A stretch of DNA of 64,000 bases from Streptomyces lincolnensis (GCF_021173675.1 NZ_JAIHON010000001.1:558001-622000); one strand, 5' to 3'. Counted from the stretch's first letter, positions 9,162 to 17,872 are shown. Made by a program: numbers and translations. Notes: a model not told the origin generated them from the sequence alone.

Positions 9162-10490
9162 ATGAGACGAATCCTCGGCGCCCTCGCGGCCACCGCCCTG
9201 GCCGTCACCGGCCTCGCCGCCACCGGCGCGACGCCCGCGGCGGCCGCCACGAGTGCCACGACCGGCACCTTCAACGTGCTGACGTACAACGTCGCGGGCC
9301 TCCCGGAGGGCCTGAGTTCGGGCAGTCCGGAGAAGAACACCCCGCTGATCTCCCCCCGGCTCGGGGCGTACGACATCGTGAACGTCCAGGAGGACTTCAA
9401 CTACCACGCGGCCCTGTACGCCGGGGACGACCACCCGTACCGCACCGCGACCAGCGGCGGGGTGCCCTTCGGCGACGGCCTCAACACCCTCTCGGACCTC
9501 CCCTTCGAGGACTTCGAGCGGGTGAAGTGGAAGTCCTGCACCGGCACCAACTGCCTGACGCCGAAGGGCTTTTCACTGGCCCGGGTGCGGCTGGCCGAGG
9601 GTGCCTTCGTGGACCTCTACAACGTGCACACCAACGCCGACTCCACGGACGACGCGCTGGCCGCCCGCCGCGCCAACATCACCCAGCTGTCGGACTTCAT
9701 CCGGGCCAACTCCGCCGGCAACGCGGTGATCGTCATGGGCGACACCAACACGCGGTACACCCGCAGCGGCGACAACATCCGCACCCTCGCCGACGACAAC
9801 GGACTGACCGACGCGTGGGTGCAGCTGGCCAAGGGCGGTGTCCGGCCGACCCAGGGCGCGGACGCGCTGGTGTGCCCGACGACGGCGCCCCCGAACGACT
9901 GCGAGGTCGTGGACAAGGTCCTCTACCGCGGCAGCAAGCTGCTCTCGCTGTCAGCCACCCGCTACAACAACGAGTGGGCGTCCTTCCTCGACTCCGCGGG
10001 CGGCAACCTCTCCGACCACTTCCCGCACGCGGTCGACTTCTCCTACACCCTCAGCCCGTCCCTGAAGGCGAGCGACTTCTTCGGCGGCCCGCACGGCACG
10101 GCCTTCAACGACGCCGACGACCTGCCGGCCACCCCCTCCCCCCGCACCCTCACCCTGCGCGGCAGCTCCCGCCTGGACGCCATCTCCCTCACCCTCGACG
10201 GCGGTACGACCCTCACCCACGGCGGCACGGGCGGCACCGCGACCTCCCTCACCCTCGCCCCCGGCGAGCACCTCACCTCGGTCAGGCTGACCCAGGCCCA
10301 GAAGGACGGCCACACCAGGATCTTCTCCGCCGCCTTCACCACCGACAAGGGCCGCACCCTGACCTCCGGCACCCCCGCCGCGGCCACCAAGACCTTCACC
10401 GCCCCACCGGGCTGGCAGATCACCGGCTTCACCGGCCGATCGGGCTCCGAGATCGACAAGCTGGGGGTGGTGTACGCGCCGATCGGCTGA
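9162..10490 (+). CDS. Secreted endonuclease/exonuclease/phosphatase-family protein with C-terminal jacalin-like lectin domain
   Basis: This is a 442-residue secreted enzyme. A Sec signal (RRILGALAATALAVTGLAATG) is followed by an EEP fold: TYNVAGL, NVQEDFNYH, NVHTNADS, VIVMGDTN and NLSDHFPHAV supply the Asn, Glu, Asp and His residues of the DNase I/sphingomyelinase active site. From about residue 305 a repeat-rich beta-prism segment (FFGGPHG...SISLTL-like strands...GRSGSEIDKLGVVY) matches jacalin-like lectins. That domain would target it to glycans. The likely reaction is phosphodiester cleavage in a secreted lipid or nucleic acid. GGAGAG precedes the ATG. Confidence 0.87.
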   Translation: MRRILGALAATALAVTGLAATGATPAAAATSATTGTFNVLTYNVAGLPEGLSSGSPEKNTPLISPRLGAYDIVNVQEDFNYHAALYAGDDHPYRTATSGGVPFGDGLNTLSDLPFEDFERVKWKSCTGTNCLTPKGFSLARVRLAEGAFVDLYNVHTNADSTDDALAARRANITQLSDFIRANSAGNAVIVMGDTNTRYTRSGDNIRTLADDNGLTDAWVQLAKGGVRPTQGADALVCPTTAPPNDCEVVDKVLYRGSKLLSLSATRYNNEWASFLDSAGGNLSDHFPHAVDFSYTLSPSLKASDFFGGPHGTAFNDADDLPATPSPRTLTLRGSSRLDAISLTLDGGTTLTHGGTGGTATSLTLAPGEHLTSVRLTQAQKDGHTRIFSAAFTTDKGRTLTSGTPAAATKTFTAPPGWQITGFTGRSGSEIDKLGVVYAPIG

Positions 10491-10567
10491 GGCGAAGGGA
10501 CACCACCGCACCCCAGGCTCTAACCTAAAGCCCCTAGGAAGAGCGATCAGTCACCCCGAGGTGTCCC

Positions 10568-11152
10568 ATGCCCAGAGCCGGTCTCACCGTGGAGCGAGTC
10601 GTGGCCGCCGCGGCCGATCTCGCCGATGAGGTCGGCTTCGACGGGGTCACGCTGTCCGCGCTGGCCCGGCGCTTCGGGGTGAAGGACGCGAGTCTGTACT
10701 CGCATGTCAGGAGTCTTCGGGATCTGCGGAGCCGGATGGCGTTGCTGGCCGGTGCGGAGATGATCGACCGGATCGCGGTGGCCGTGGCCGGGCGGTCCGG
10801 GAAGGAGGCGCTGGTGGCGTTCGCGGGGGCCTACCGGGAGTACGCGCTGGCGCACCCGGGGCGCTATGCCGCCACCCAGATCCGTGTCGACCAGTCCCTG
10901 GTCGCCGACTCCCCGGCGCTGCGCCGTACCGCCGAGATCACCTACGGCATGCTCCGGGCGTACGACCTGGACGAACCCGATCTCACCGACGCGGTACGTC
11001 TGTTGCGGGCCGCCTTCCACGGGTACTGCGCCCTGGAGGCCGGCGGCGGCTTCGGCGCCCCGCGTGACGTACAGCAGTCGTGGGACCGGGCGGTCGACGC
11101 CCTGCATGTCACCCTCGAACAGTGGCCGCGGACGAAGGAGAGGGGCGACTGA
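10568..11152 (+). CDS. TetR/AcrR-family regulator with WHG-type C-terminal domain
   Basis: This 194-residue protein has an N-terminal HTH (VTLSALARRFGVKDASLYSHVRSLRDL, about residues 28-54) and a C-terminal ligand domain with FHGYCALEAGGGFG, typical of the WHG subgroup. The ATG is preceded by GAGGTG. The promoter region holds TAACCT and a CCTA...TAGG pair that may be its operator. Neither neighbour is an obvious target. The 3' end lies in a 17-bp tandem duplication that includes the stop codon. Confidence 0.88.
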   Translation: MPRAGLTVERVVAAAADLADEVGFDGVTLSALARRFGVKDASLYSHVRSLRDLRSRMALLAGAEMIDRIAVAVAGRSGKEALVAFAGAYREYALAHPGRYAATQIRVDQSLVADSPALRRTAEITYGMLRAYDLDEPDLTDAVRLLRAAFHGYCALEAGGGFGAPRDVQQSWDRAVDALHVTLEQWPRTKERGD

Positions 11153-11179
11153 AGGAGAGGGGCGACTGAGAGGGCGACT
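11134..11179. repeat. 17-bp tandem duplication across the TetR stop codon
   Basis: GAAGGAGAGGGGCGACT occurs at 11134-11150 and again at 11151-11167, followed by the partial copy GAGAGGGCGACT. The first copy encodes the last codons, and the stop is formed at its junction with the second. The extra copies are therefore untranslated. Confidence 0.85.
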
Positions 11180-11210
11180 GACCGACCGGGAGCCGCGCCG
11201 CCCGGCGAGG

Positions 11211-11711
11211 TCAGTCGACGGTGACCGTGTAGAGGAAGTACGCGGGCCAGTCGTCGGGGTTGGCGGTGCCGGTGGCCGTGGCGTACGGGCGGGGCGGGTC
11301 GGTGGGCTTGGGGAAGGGGGAGGCCGAGGCGCTCGCGTCGTGACACTGGGCGTTCGGGCAGTTGAGGAGCTTCACGGTGGTGGTGCCGGGGCCCGCGGCG
11401 GTGAAGTCGAAGTACTGGGCGGCGGCGTCGCTGTCGGCCTCGTCGCGTCGGCCGCGGTAGTCGAGGACGTCCTTGTCGGGGCGGGGGTCGGCGAGGTACC
11501 AGTTCTCGCCGGTGGCGGCCTCGGCGGGGACCTTCAGGGAGAACGTCTGCCCGGCCTCGACCTTCAGGGTGCGCTCGCCGGTGCCGTACTCGCCGTCGGC
11601 CGAGGCGGAGGAGCCGCAGCCGGTCAGGGCGGCGGCCGAGGTGAGCGAGACGAGCAGCGTCAGCAGGACGGCGGCCGGCGTGCGGGGCGGGCTCGTGAGA
11701 ATGCGGGTCAT
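11211..11711 (-). CDS. Lipoprotein with chagasin-like (inhibitor family I42) fold
   Basis: This 166-residue secreted lipoprotein has a signal peptide ending in the lipobox ALTGC (Cys32), followed by Ser/Ala-rich sequence. The mature part reads VEAGQTFSLKVP, then ATGENWYLADP. This matches the strand and the tight-binding loop of I42 inhibitors (NPTTGY-type loop), and a later PPRPY segment could be the RPW/F-type loop. I42 proteins plug the active site of papain-family cysteine peptidases. The gene starts two bases after the stop of a papain-like-fold gene, supporting a cognate pair. The family call is from motifs and is moderate. Confidence 0.7.
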   Translation of the reverse strand: MTRILTSPPRTPAAVLLTLLVSLTSAAALTGCGSSASADGEYGTGERTLKVEAGQTFSLKVPAEAATGENWYLADPRPDKDVLDYRGRRDEADSDAAAQYFDFTAAGPGTTTVKLLNCPNAQCHDASASASPFPKPTDPPRPYATATGTANPDDWPAYFLYTVTVD

Positions 11712-11713
11712 GG

Positions 11714-13291
11714 TCAGTCCTGCTCGATGTACACGCGGTTGAGGTCACCGTCGTTCTTCTTGGCGTAGCGCTCGTCGGTGGCGGAGCTGAGGTCGCCGTT
11801 GATGAAGTCCTCCTCGCTGACCCAGGTGGTGGTGCCCCAGGGGTTGTAGATCTGGAGCATGCCGTCCTCCTGGCCGATGACCATCATGCTGTGGCCCTTC
11901 CAGTTGCCGTCCTCGTCGGTCCGCTCGATGTTGATGGGCACGGGCTTGCCCTCGGCGACGGACTTCTCGATGTCGGGCAGGACGTCACGGCGGTCGTCGG
12001 CGCTGTCCATGTCGTGCGCCTCGTAGCGGTCCCCGGTGTGCGGGCTGAGCTCCTTGTCGGAGATCTCGGTCTGGCCCTCGGGATCCATACCGGCGGGCTT
12101 GCGGTCCCACAGCCAGCCCGAGTTGGAGCCGTCGCCCTCCTCGTGCATCCGCAGCTGCTCGGCGGTGAGCCGCTCGCGGAACGCCTCGTCGGAGTCGTCC
12201 GTGCCGTCGGGGCCGCCGGTGAGTTCGAGGGCGTAGACGGGGTCCACGAGGGCACGGGCGGTGACGGTGGAGGACGGCACGCAGGTCTCGCCGTCCTGGT
12301 CCCACAGCTTCTCCCCGTACCACTGGGACTCCTTGTCGGTGTCCTTCGGGTCGTTGGTGGTGGTGATGGGCGTCAGGTGGCTCTGGAGCCAGTTCGGGTC
12401 CTTGCCGTGGATCTTGCCGCCGAACTCCTCGGCCTCGTCGACGGAGTAGCCGGCGGCCAGCGCCTTCATCAGGTACGCCTTCTCCTGCGGCGTCGACGCG
12501 TCCGCCAGCAGCCGCCGCATGCGCTCCTGGTCGGCGGCCGGCAGTCCCTCCATGCGCTGTCCGGCCCGCTCCAGGTCGTTGGCGGTGAGGATCTCGTTCA
12601 GCTCGCGGTCGCCGGTGGGGTTGGCGGTGTCGGCCAGCATCAGGCGGTCCGTGGCGGTCAGCTCGTCGGTGTCCATCTGCCCGGCCCGTGCCTCGGCCGC
12701 GTACTTGTTCAGATCGCGGGCGGCCTCGCGTGCCGCGTCGTCCGCGTTCTCCGCCGCGGTCTTCAGGTCCGCCACGCCCTGCGTGGCCAGGGAGCGTGCC
12801 TTCAGCCGGGCCGCCTCCTCGCCGTCGTCCTCGTGGATGTCGTCGAACCAGCCGTCGTGGCCGCCGAGCATGCCGCGTGCCTCGCGCAGCGCACCGCGGC
12901 CCTTGGCGTCGAGTTTCTGCGCGGGTTCGAGCGCGTCGGCCAGCCGCAGCAGCGCCTTGGCGCCGCCCCGGAAGGCCTCCGTCACCTGGTCCGCCGCGCG
13001 CGAGGCGGCCGACACCACGGCGCTCGCCGTCTCGCTGGTGGTGCCCACCCACACCTCGGGCAGCTGCCGGGTCGCCACCTTGTCGATGCGCTCGCGCAGC
13101 CGGTCGGCGTCGTCCACCTGCTCGCGGTAGCGCCTGGCGAGCGATTCGAGGGTGGGCACGTCGCCCTCCGGCGCGGACACCGCGAGGGCGTCGTCGATCG
13201 CGTCGATGAGGTCGTTCTTGCTGTCCGCCGACTTGATGCGCTCGTGCAGCCCGGCGAGCTTCACCCGCCGCTCGGTCGTCGACTCCGTCAT
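11714..13291 (-). CDS. WXG-containing helical protein with C-terminal papain-like cysteine peptidase domain
   Basis: This 525-residue protein has no classical signal peptide. Residues 1-300 are mostly alpha-helical, charged and Ala-rich, with a W-V-G motif at 81-83 inside a helical hairpin-like stretch, as in ESX/WXG100-type secretion substrates. Residues 320-525 look like a papain-like fold: GETCVPSS places Cys337, GHSMMVIG His467 and IYNPWG Asn483, a plausible Cys-His-Asn triad. The downstream chagasin-like lipoprotein gene is two bases away. I infer a type VII-exported peptidase or toxin with its inhibitor; no ESX genes are visible in the window. Alternative: an intracellular phage- or spore-related peptidase. 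Confidence 0.7.
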   Translation of the reverse strand: MTESTTERRVKLAGLHERIKSADSKNDLIDAIDDALAVSAPEGDVPTLESLARRYREQVDDADRLRERIDKVATRQLPEVWVGTTSETASAVVSAASRAADQVTEAFRGGAKALLRLADALEPAQKLDAKGRGALREARGMLGGHDGWFDDIHEDDGEEAARLKARSLATQGVADLKTAAENADDAAREAARDLNKYAAEARAGQMDTDELTATDRLMLADTANPTGDRELNEILTANDLERAGQRMEGLPAADQERMRRLLADASTPQEKAYLMKALAAGYSVDEAEEFGGKIHGKDPNWLQSHLTPITTTNDPKDTDKESQWYGEKLWDQDGETCVPSSTVTARALVDPVYALELTGGPDGTDDSDEAFRERLTAEQLRMHEEGDGSNSGWLWDRKPAGMDPEGQTEISDKELSPHTGDRYEAHDMDSADDRRDVLPDIEKSVAEGKPVPINIERTDEDGNWKGHSMMVIGQEDGMLQIYNPWGTTTWVSEEDFINGDLSSATDERYAKKNDGDLNRVYIEQD

Positions 13292-13502
13292 CCGCGCTCC
13301 CCCGATGCGCCGCCCTGCCCGTCCACCGGGCAACTCGCCCGCCACGCCCTGTCGTTGCGCGCCAGGAAGATCAACTGCCCGTCGGGCGGGAGAGTAGCAC
13401 GGCTGTTCCCGGCCATCCCGGCTTGTTCCCGGTTCCTCGCGGCATGGATCACCCCGCCCCGCGGATCGGCAACCTCCGCCGCCCGGGCGGCGACCAGGGG
13501 AC

Positions 13503-14918
13503 ATGACACACGCACCACACCCCACTCCGGCCGGCGCCACGGCCTCCCCCGCCCGGCACCGCCGGATCCGCGCGGCCCGCAGACCGCTCGTCGCGGGGCT
13601 CGCCGCGACCGGTGCCCTCGTCGGCGCCTGGTACGCCACCGCGGGCGCCGCGACGCCCGCCGCACCGAACCTCGCGGTCACGTCCACGGCGGTGAGCCTG
13701 CCGGCCAAGTTCCCGTATCTGTCCGCCGGTTACAACAACACCCGCGAGTGGACCCGGACGGCCACCTCGGTGGCCCCGAACGGCACCCTGCGCGTGGCGT
13801 GGCCCGCCTCGGACGGCGTCCACGTCACGCCGCTGACGGCCGCCGGGAAGCGCTCCGGCGCGGACACCGTCGTGAAGGGGGCCAAGGAGGTCGGCGGCCT
13901 GGTCGCGCACGACGACGGCTTCGCGCTGCTCACCCGGATCGCCGACACCAACAAGTGGAAGGAGACGGCGGCGGCGATCGTCCGCTACACGGGCGCGAAG
14001 AAGACCTGGAGCACCAAGCTCACCAGCACCGCCTCCCACGACACGGCCCCGCTGCTCGACGGCCAGCTCACCTGGAACGGCACCAAGTACGGCGCGTACT
14101 TCGTCGTGCACGGCGCCGGCGGCTTCGCCGACGGCCACTTCGGCGACAAGCTGGCGTACGTCAGTGCCAAGGGCGCCAAGCTCGGCGGCGGCTGGGGCTG
14201 GGGGTGCAGCCACAACGAGGGTATCGCCCTGCACGCCGAGAAGACCGGCGCCTTCACCTCCCTCTGCTTCGACGACTGGCGCTCGGGCCTGTTCGTCTCG
14301 ACCGGCATCGGCGCCCCGGACAACGCGCCGGTCGTGCAGCGCGAGCAGTGCTGGGCCGGCTACTGCGGCGGCACCTTCGCGAGCCGTACCGGCGACCTGG
14401 TGAAGTCCTCCACCGGCCGCTACGCCACCGCCTTCGCCTCCCGGGGCGCCGCCTCCGCCGCCAAGAACCCGGACGACTCCAGCGGGCGCGGCTGGACGGT
14501 GAAGCCGAAGACGGCCACGCACCAGGTGGCGGTGGCCTTCCTGAAAAACCGCACCTCCGCCCCCGGCAAGGCCATCTACCTCACCAACGCCAAGGCCACC
14601 GAACACGTCAACGTCCGCCTCGCCCCGTACGGCAAGGACCGCCTCCTGCTGTCCTGGGAGTCCCTGAAGAACGCCAAGTGCACGAGCGGCACCTGCACCG
14701 GCACCTTCACCGGCACCCACCTCCGGCTCATCGACTGGAACGGCAAGTTCCAGAGCCCGGACAAGGTGGTCGCCGCGCGGCTGACCGGTGACATAGCCGT
14801 CCAGAAGGACGGGACGCTGACCTGGGCGTACGTCCCGGTGACTCCGTCGTACGCGAGCACGCTCACGGGCGCGTCACCGACGTCGGCGACGCTGAGGATC
14901 GCGCGGCTGAAGCCGTAG
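13503..14918 (+). CDS. Secreted protein of unknown function, beta-propeller-like
   Basis: This 471-residue protein has an N-terminal Arg-rich leader and a hydrophobic segment (PLVAGLAATGALVGAWYATAGAA) consistent with export. The mature region is rich in short beta-strand repeats of about 50 residues with Trp/Asp/Gly turns (for example LLDGQLTWNGTKYGAYFVVHG), resembling a beta-propeller, with several Cys that could form disulfides. I do not recognise a family. A perfect 16-bp palindrome (CGCCGCCCGGGCGGCG, 13477-13492) lies 10 bases before the ATG and could mask the ribosome site. It is convergent with the next gene (5 bases between stops). Confidence 0.75.
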   Translation: MTHAPHPTPAGATASPARHRRIRAARRPLVAGLAATGALVGAWYATAGAATPAAPNLAVTSTAVSLPAKFPYLSAGYNNTREWTRTATSVAPNGTLRVAWPASDGVHVTPLTAAGKRSGADTVVKGAKEVGGLVAHDDGFALLTRIADTNKWKETAAAIVRYTGAKKTWSTKLTSTASHDTAPLLDGQLTWNGTKYGAYFVVHGAGGFADGHFGDKLAYVSAKGAKLGGGWGWGCSHNEGIALHAEKTGAFTSLCFDDWRSGLFVSTGIGAPDNAPVVQREQCWAGYCGGTFASRTGDLVKSSTGRYATAFASRGAASAAKNPDDSSGRGWTVKPKTATHQVAVAFLKNRTSAPGKAIYLTNAKATEHVNVRLAPYGKDRLLLSWESLKNAKCTSGTCTGTFTGTHLRLIDWNGKFQSPDKVVAARLTGDIAVQKDGTLTWAYVPVTPSYASTLTGASPTSATLRIARLKP

Positions 14919-14923
14919 TGCCC

Positions 14924-16630
14924 TCAGGTGACCCGCGCCCCGGAGTCGTCCAGCCGGACCCGCAGTACGGGCCCGTCGCTCCAACGGACCCTCAGCTCGC
15001 CTTCGTCGCCGGTTTCCACCCTCACCGTCCCGCCCAGCGGGGCGGGGTCCGGCTCCGCCGTCAGCCGGGACAACGCGACGAAGAGCGAGCCGTCCGGAGC
15101 GGTGCGTCCGCACAGGTCGTCGTCCAGGCCGACGACGGGCACGAGCTCCGCCCGCACGCCGTCCCGTGCCGCCCATCCGGTGACCCGCACCTCCGTGCCG
15201 GGCTCCGCGCCCGCGACGCGATGGATCCTCACCTCCACGGCCCCGCGCGCCATCACCACACTGGTCACCCGCGCCCCAGCGCCGGCCGTGTGCCGCGAGG
15301 CCGCCCAGCCGTCCCCCACCCCGAGCGGTTCGATCTCCGTCCGGCTCGCATCCCCGCCCACGACCACACTGTTGTCGTACGACGACGAGGGCGCCGTCAC
15401 CGTCGAGTAGGCGAGCCGTGTGTAGTACGGGTCGTAGCGGACGTCCTCGCTGCCGTGGTTGTGGAGGCGGACCAGGCCGTCGGAACGGGTGGACTGGAGG
15501 AGCCAGTTGGGGGCGGTGAGCGGGGTCACCGCGTCCGTGCGTTCGGCCGGGCCGGGTTCCTCCGGTGCTGTCCACACGGGGTGGTCCGGCGGCAGGAGGA
15601 GGCCGAGGAAGCCCTTGCCGGCCCAGTAGGGGGAGGCGGGGCCCGAATAGCCTTGCAGGACGCGGGAGTCGGGGCCGTGCCAGCCGAGGGTGAGCAGGCC
15701 CCGGTCGTCGACGGCGCCCCGGTCGAGGAAGTACTTCAGGGCGCCGGAGGCCAGTCGGCGGGTCTCGCCGGGGGACAGTGGCGTGCGGCCGGTGAGGGCG
15801 CCGAGCCACAGGGGGGCCGTGGTCGCGAAGCGGTAGGTGAGGGAGCGGCCCTGGTGCAGGGGGGCGCCGTCGGCGCCGAACAGGCGGGCGTAGTCCGTGA
15901 GATGGCGCGCGAGGCGTCCGCCGTAGAGGTCGAGCAGACGGGTGTCGTCGGCGAGCCAGGCGTGCAGCACCGGGTAGAGGTGCATCGCCCAGCCGTTGTA
16001 GTAGTCGAACTTGCGGCCGTCGCCGTCGGTGTACCAGCCGTCGCCGAGGTACCACCGCTCGATGCGTTCCAGCCCCCGGTCGATCGCCTTGGCGGACGCC
16101 TCGGGTTCGTGGCCGATCTCGGCGAGGAAGCCGCCGACGGTGACGGGGAACAGCTCCCAGTTGCAGGGCCAGGCCTCCGCGTGCAGCGCGTCGCCGAGCC
16201 AGGCCGCCGCCCGCTGCCGTACGCCGTCGTCGAGGCGGTCCCAGAGCAGGGGGCGGGTCAGGCGCAGGGCGAGGGCGATGGAGGCGGCCTCGACCAGGGG
16301 TTGGCCGCGGTCCTCGATGCGGGGCCAGACTCCCGACACTCCGGCGGCCAGGCCGTCGGCGTAGCGTCCGAGGGCGGTCTCGTCTCGGCGGAAGGCCGCC
16401 AGCAGGAGTGTGCGGGCGTAGCCCTCCAGGCCGTCGGAGAGCCGTCCCGACCAGCTCTCGCGGTCCCCGGGGAAGTGGTAGAGGGCGCGGTCCTCGGTGG
16501 CGTACGGCTCCACGGCGGCGAGGAGGGTGTCGGCGGCCGTCTCCCAGTGGGCGCGGGTGTAGCCGGTGCGCGGGCTGCGGCGGGGGTCCTCGGGAGGAAG
16601 CTGCATGGGGAGCTGCATGGGGAACCGCAT
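14924..16630 (-). CDS. DUF2264-domain protein, probable polysaccharide-degradation enzyme
   Basis: This 568-residue cytoplasmic protein has no signal peptide. The N-terminal half (YTRAHWETAADTLLAAVEPYA..., SDGLEGYARTLLLAAFR..., VEAASIALALRLTRPLLWDRL) matches DUF2264, an alpha/alpha-barrel; the C-terminal half is beta-rich. To my knowledge some DUF2264 proteins were later placed among beta-glucuronidases (GH154), which would suit arabinogalactan or rhamnogalacturonan side chains. The start at 16630 has GAAAGAG upstream. An in-frame start at 16747 would add Phe-Pro-Leu repeats encoded by the 9-bp tandem array and seems unlikely. Confidence 0.82.
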   Translation of the reverse strand: MRFPMQLPMQLPPEDPRRSPRTGYTRAHWETAADTLLAAVEPYATEDRALYHFPGDRESWSGRLSDGLEGYARTLLLAAFRRDETALGRYADGLAAGVSGVWPRIEDRGQPLVEAASIALALRLTRPLLWDRLDDGVRQRAAAWLGDALHAEAWPCNWELFPVTVGGFLAEIGHEPEASAKAIDRGLERIERWYLGDGWYTDGDGRKFDYYNGWAMHLYPVLHAWLADDTRLLDLYGGRLARHLTDYARLFGADGAPLHQGRSLTYRFATTAPLWLGALTGRTPLSPGETRRLASGALKYFLDRGAVDDRGLLTLGWHGPDSRVLQGYSGPASPYWAGKGFLGLLLPPDHPVWTAPEEPGPAERTDAVTPLTAPNWLLQSTRSDGLVRLHNHGSEDVRYDPYYTRLAYSTVTAPSSSYDNSVVVGGDASRTEIEPLGVGDGWAASRHTAGAGARVTSVVMARGAVEVRIHRVAGAEPGTEVRVTGWAARDGVRAELVPVVGLDDDLCGRTAPDGSLFVALSRLTAEPDPAPLGGTVRVETGDEGELRVRWSDGPVLRVRLDDSGARVT

Positions 16631-16685
16631 GGGTCTCTTTCGTGCCGGGATGCGCGCCGGGAGCGCTCGGGACAGCCGGAGCTGG

Positions 16686-16748
16686 GGGGACAGCGGGGAC
16701 AGCGGGGACAGCGGGAACAGCGGGAACAGCGGGAACAACGGGAACAAC
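16686..16748. repeat. Seven tandem 9-bp repeats upstream of the DUF2264 gene
   Basis: Three GGGGACAGC units are followed by two GGGAACAGC and two GGGAACAAC units with no gap. A further degenerate unit runs into the hairpin at 16754. The array lies in the 162-base gap between the CE12 stop and the DUF2264 start. Its 9-base period keeps frame, so it reads as Pro-Leu-Ser/Phe on the minus strand. Confidence 0.9.
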
Positions 16749-16753
16749 GAGAA

Positions 16754-16789
16754 CCTGGGGCGCCCCGGTTCCGGTCGGAGCGCCCCAGG
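16754..16789 (-). terminator. Hairpin just after the CE12 acetylesterase gene
   Basis: CCTGGGGCG (16754-16762) and CGCCCCAGG (16781-16789) form a perfect 9-bp stem, with a small CCGG...CCGG pair inside the loop. It begins 4 bases past the stop of the leftward gene 16793-17872, the usual place for an intrinsic terminator. Confidence 0.65.
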
Positions 16790-16792
16790 CGT

Positions 16793-17872
16793 CTATCCCA
16801 CCCGCACCCGGCCCTCGGGCACCAGGTGCTGGGCGACGAGTTCGTCGCGGACCAGGCCGGCGTAGACCGTGGCGCCGTGGACGGAGGTGTGGGTGTTGTC
16901 CCGTTTCTCGTTGTACAGGTAGAGCGCCTTGGAACCCTCCACACCGAGGGACTCCACGACGGCCTTCGTCTTCGCGGTGAGGTCGATCAGAGGCACGTCC
17001 TCGGCGGCGGCGACCTCGCGCACGACCTCAGGATGGTTCACTCCGAGGCCGTTGACCAGAAGCGCGGTGCCGTTGTTCAGCGTTCCGTCGGTGTTGAACC
17101 AGCGTCGCACGATCGGGGTGACGAGGACGGGCTGTCCGCCTTTCTCCCGTACGCCCGCCACCAGGGTCTCCAGGTTGGCGCGGTAGGTGGCCTCGTCGGT
17201 GGTCTTGTCGTTGTGGGCGAGCTGGACCAGGACCAGGTCGCCGCGGCGGATCAGCGGCTGGACGGTGGCCCACAGCTGCGGGTTCCCCAGGTACGTCACC
17301 GTACTCTCGCCGGAATCGGCGTAGTTGGCGACGGAGACGCCCTTGCGCAGGTACTGCGGCAGCTGCTGGCCCCAGCCGGCGTACGGGTCGCCGGGCTGGT
17401 CGCAGACCGTGGAGTCGCCGACCAGGAAGATCTGGCGGGCGATGGGGGTCCCCCCGCGCGAGGTTGTTCGAGCGTGGGGGAGGGCGGGGGTGACGCGGAT
17501 GTCGGCGAGGGCCGGGGCGGTGCCGCCGAGCGCGAGGTCCAGCCCTGCGGTGCCGGCGGGGCCGGTGGGCTCGCCCTCGGGGGTGCGGACGTTCACGGTG
17601 AAGCTGCGGGCGACGCGCTCGCCTGCGGGCACCGCCGTCTCGGGCAGCAGGGCGCGCCGGGTCTCGCCCGTGACGCTCGTGCTGGACGCCGTGGCGCCGC
17701 CGAGGAGCACCTGGACGTCGTAGGTGCCGGGCGCGACGTCGAAGTGGCAGGCGGTGGCGGTGCAGTTCTCGGGTCCCAGGGGGCGGTGGCCGCCGTGCGC
17801 CTGGGCGGGTGTGGCGGTCAGTCCGGCACCGAGGGTCAGCGCCGCCAGAACGGCGAGGTTGAAACGTCTCAT
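16793..17872 (-). CDS. Rhamnogalacturonan acetylesterase-like protein (SGNH, CE12)
   Basis: This 359-residue secreted esterase has a Sec signal ending in AQA near residue 25, then a beta-sandwich domain of about 100 residues. The SGNH catalytic domain runs from about residue 146: GDSTVC (nucleophile Ser154), a Gly/Asn block, HND at 220-222, and DNTHTS with Asp325 and His328. This matches CE12 enzymes that remove acetyl groups from rhamnogalacturonan. Divergence from a PL4 lyase across a shared promoter region supports the role. The interdomain linker is partly encoded by a palindromic repeat element (17444-17481), an odd insertion that keeps frame. Confidence 0.88.
   Translation of the reverse strand: MRRFNLAVLAALTLGAGLTATPAQAHGGHRPLGPENCTATACHFDVAPGTYDVQVLLGGATASSTSVTGETRRALLPETAVPAGERVARSFTVNVRTPEGEPTGPAGTAGLDLALGGTAPALADIRVTPALPHARTTSRGGTPIARQIFLVGDSTVCDQPGDPYAGWGQQLPQYLRKGVSVANYADSGESTVTYLGNPQLWATVQPLIRRGDLVLVQLAHNDKTTDEATYRANLETLVAGVREKGGQPVLVTPIVRRWFNTDGTLNNGTALLVNGLGVNHPEVVREVAAAEDVPLIDLTAKTKAVVESLGVEGSKALYLYNEKRDNTHTSVHGATVYAGLVRDELVAQHLVPEGRVRVG
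17444..17481. repeat. Palindromic GC-rich element inserted in the CE12 coding region
   Basis: The element begins GGGGGTCCCCC and ends GAGCGTGGGGGA, with a CGCGCGAGG/TTGTTCGAG centre. It resembles a dispersed small inverted-repeat element common in Streptomyces intergenic regions (recalled, not searched). Here it is read in frame as about 13 residues (roughly 131-143), joining the two CE12 domains. Confidence 0.55.

Noticed and set aside
11891..14791. Plus-strand open frame of about 960 codons
   Set aside because: It is antisense to the WXG/papain-fold gene and frame-shifted in the secreted-protein gene; the composition is Arg/Gly/His-rich noise.
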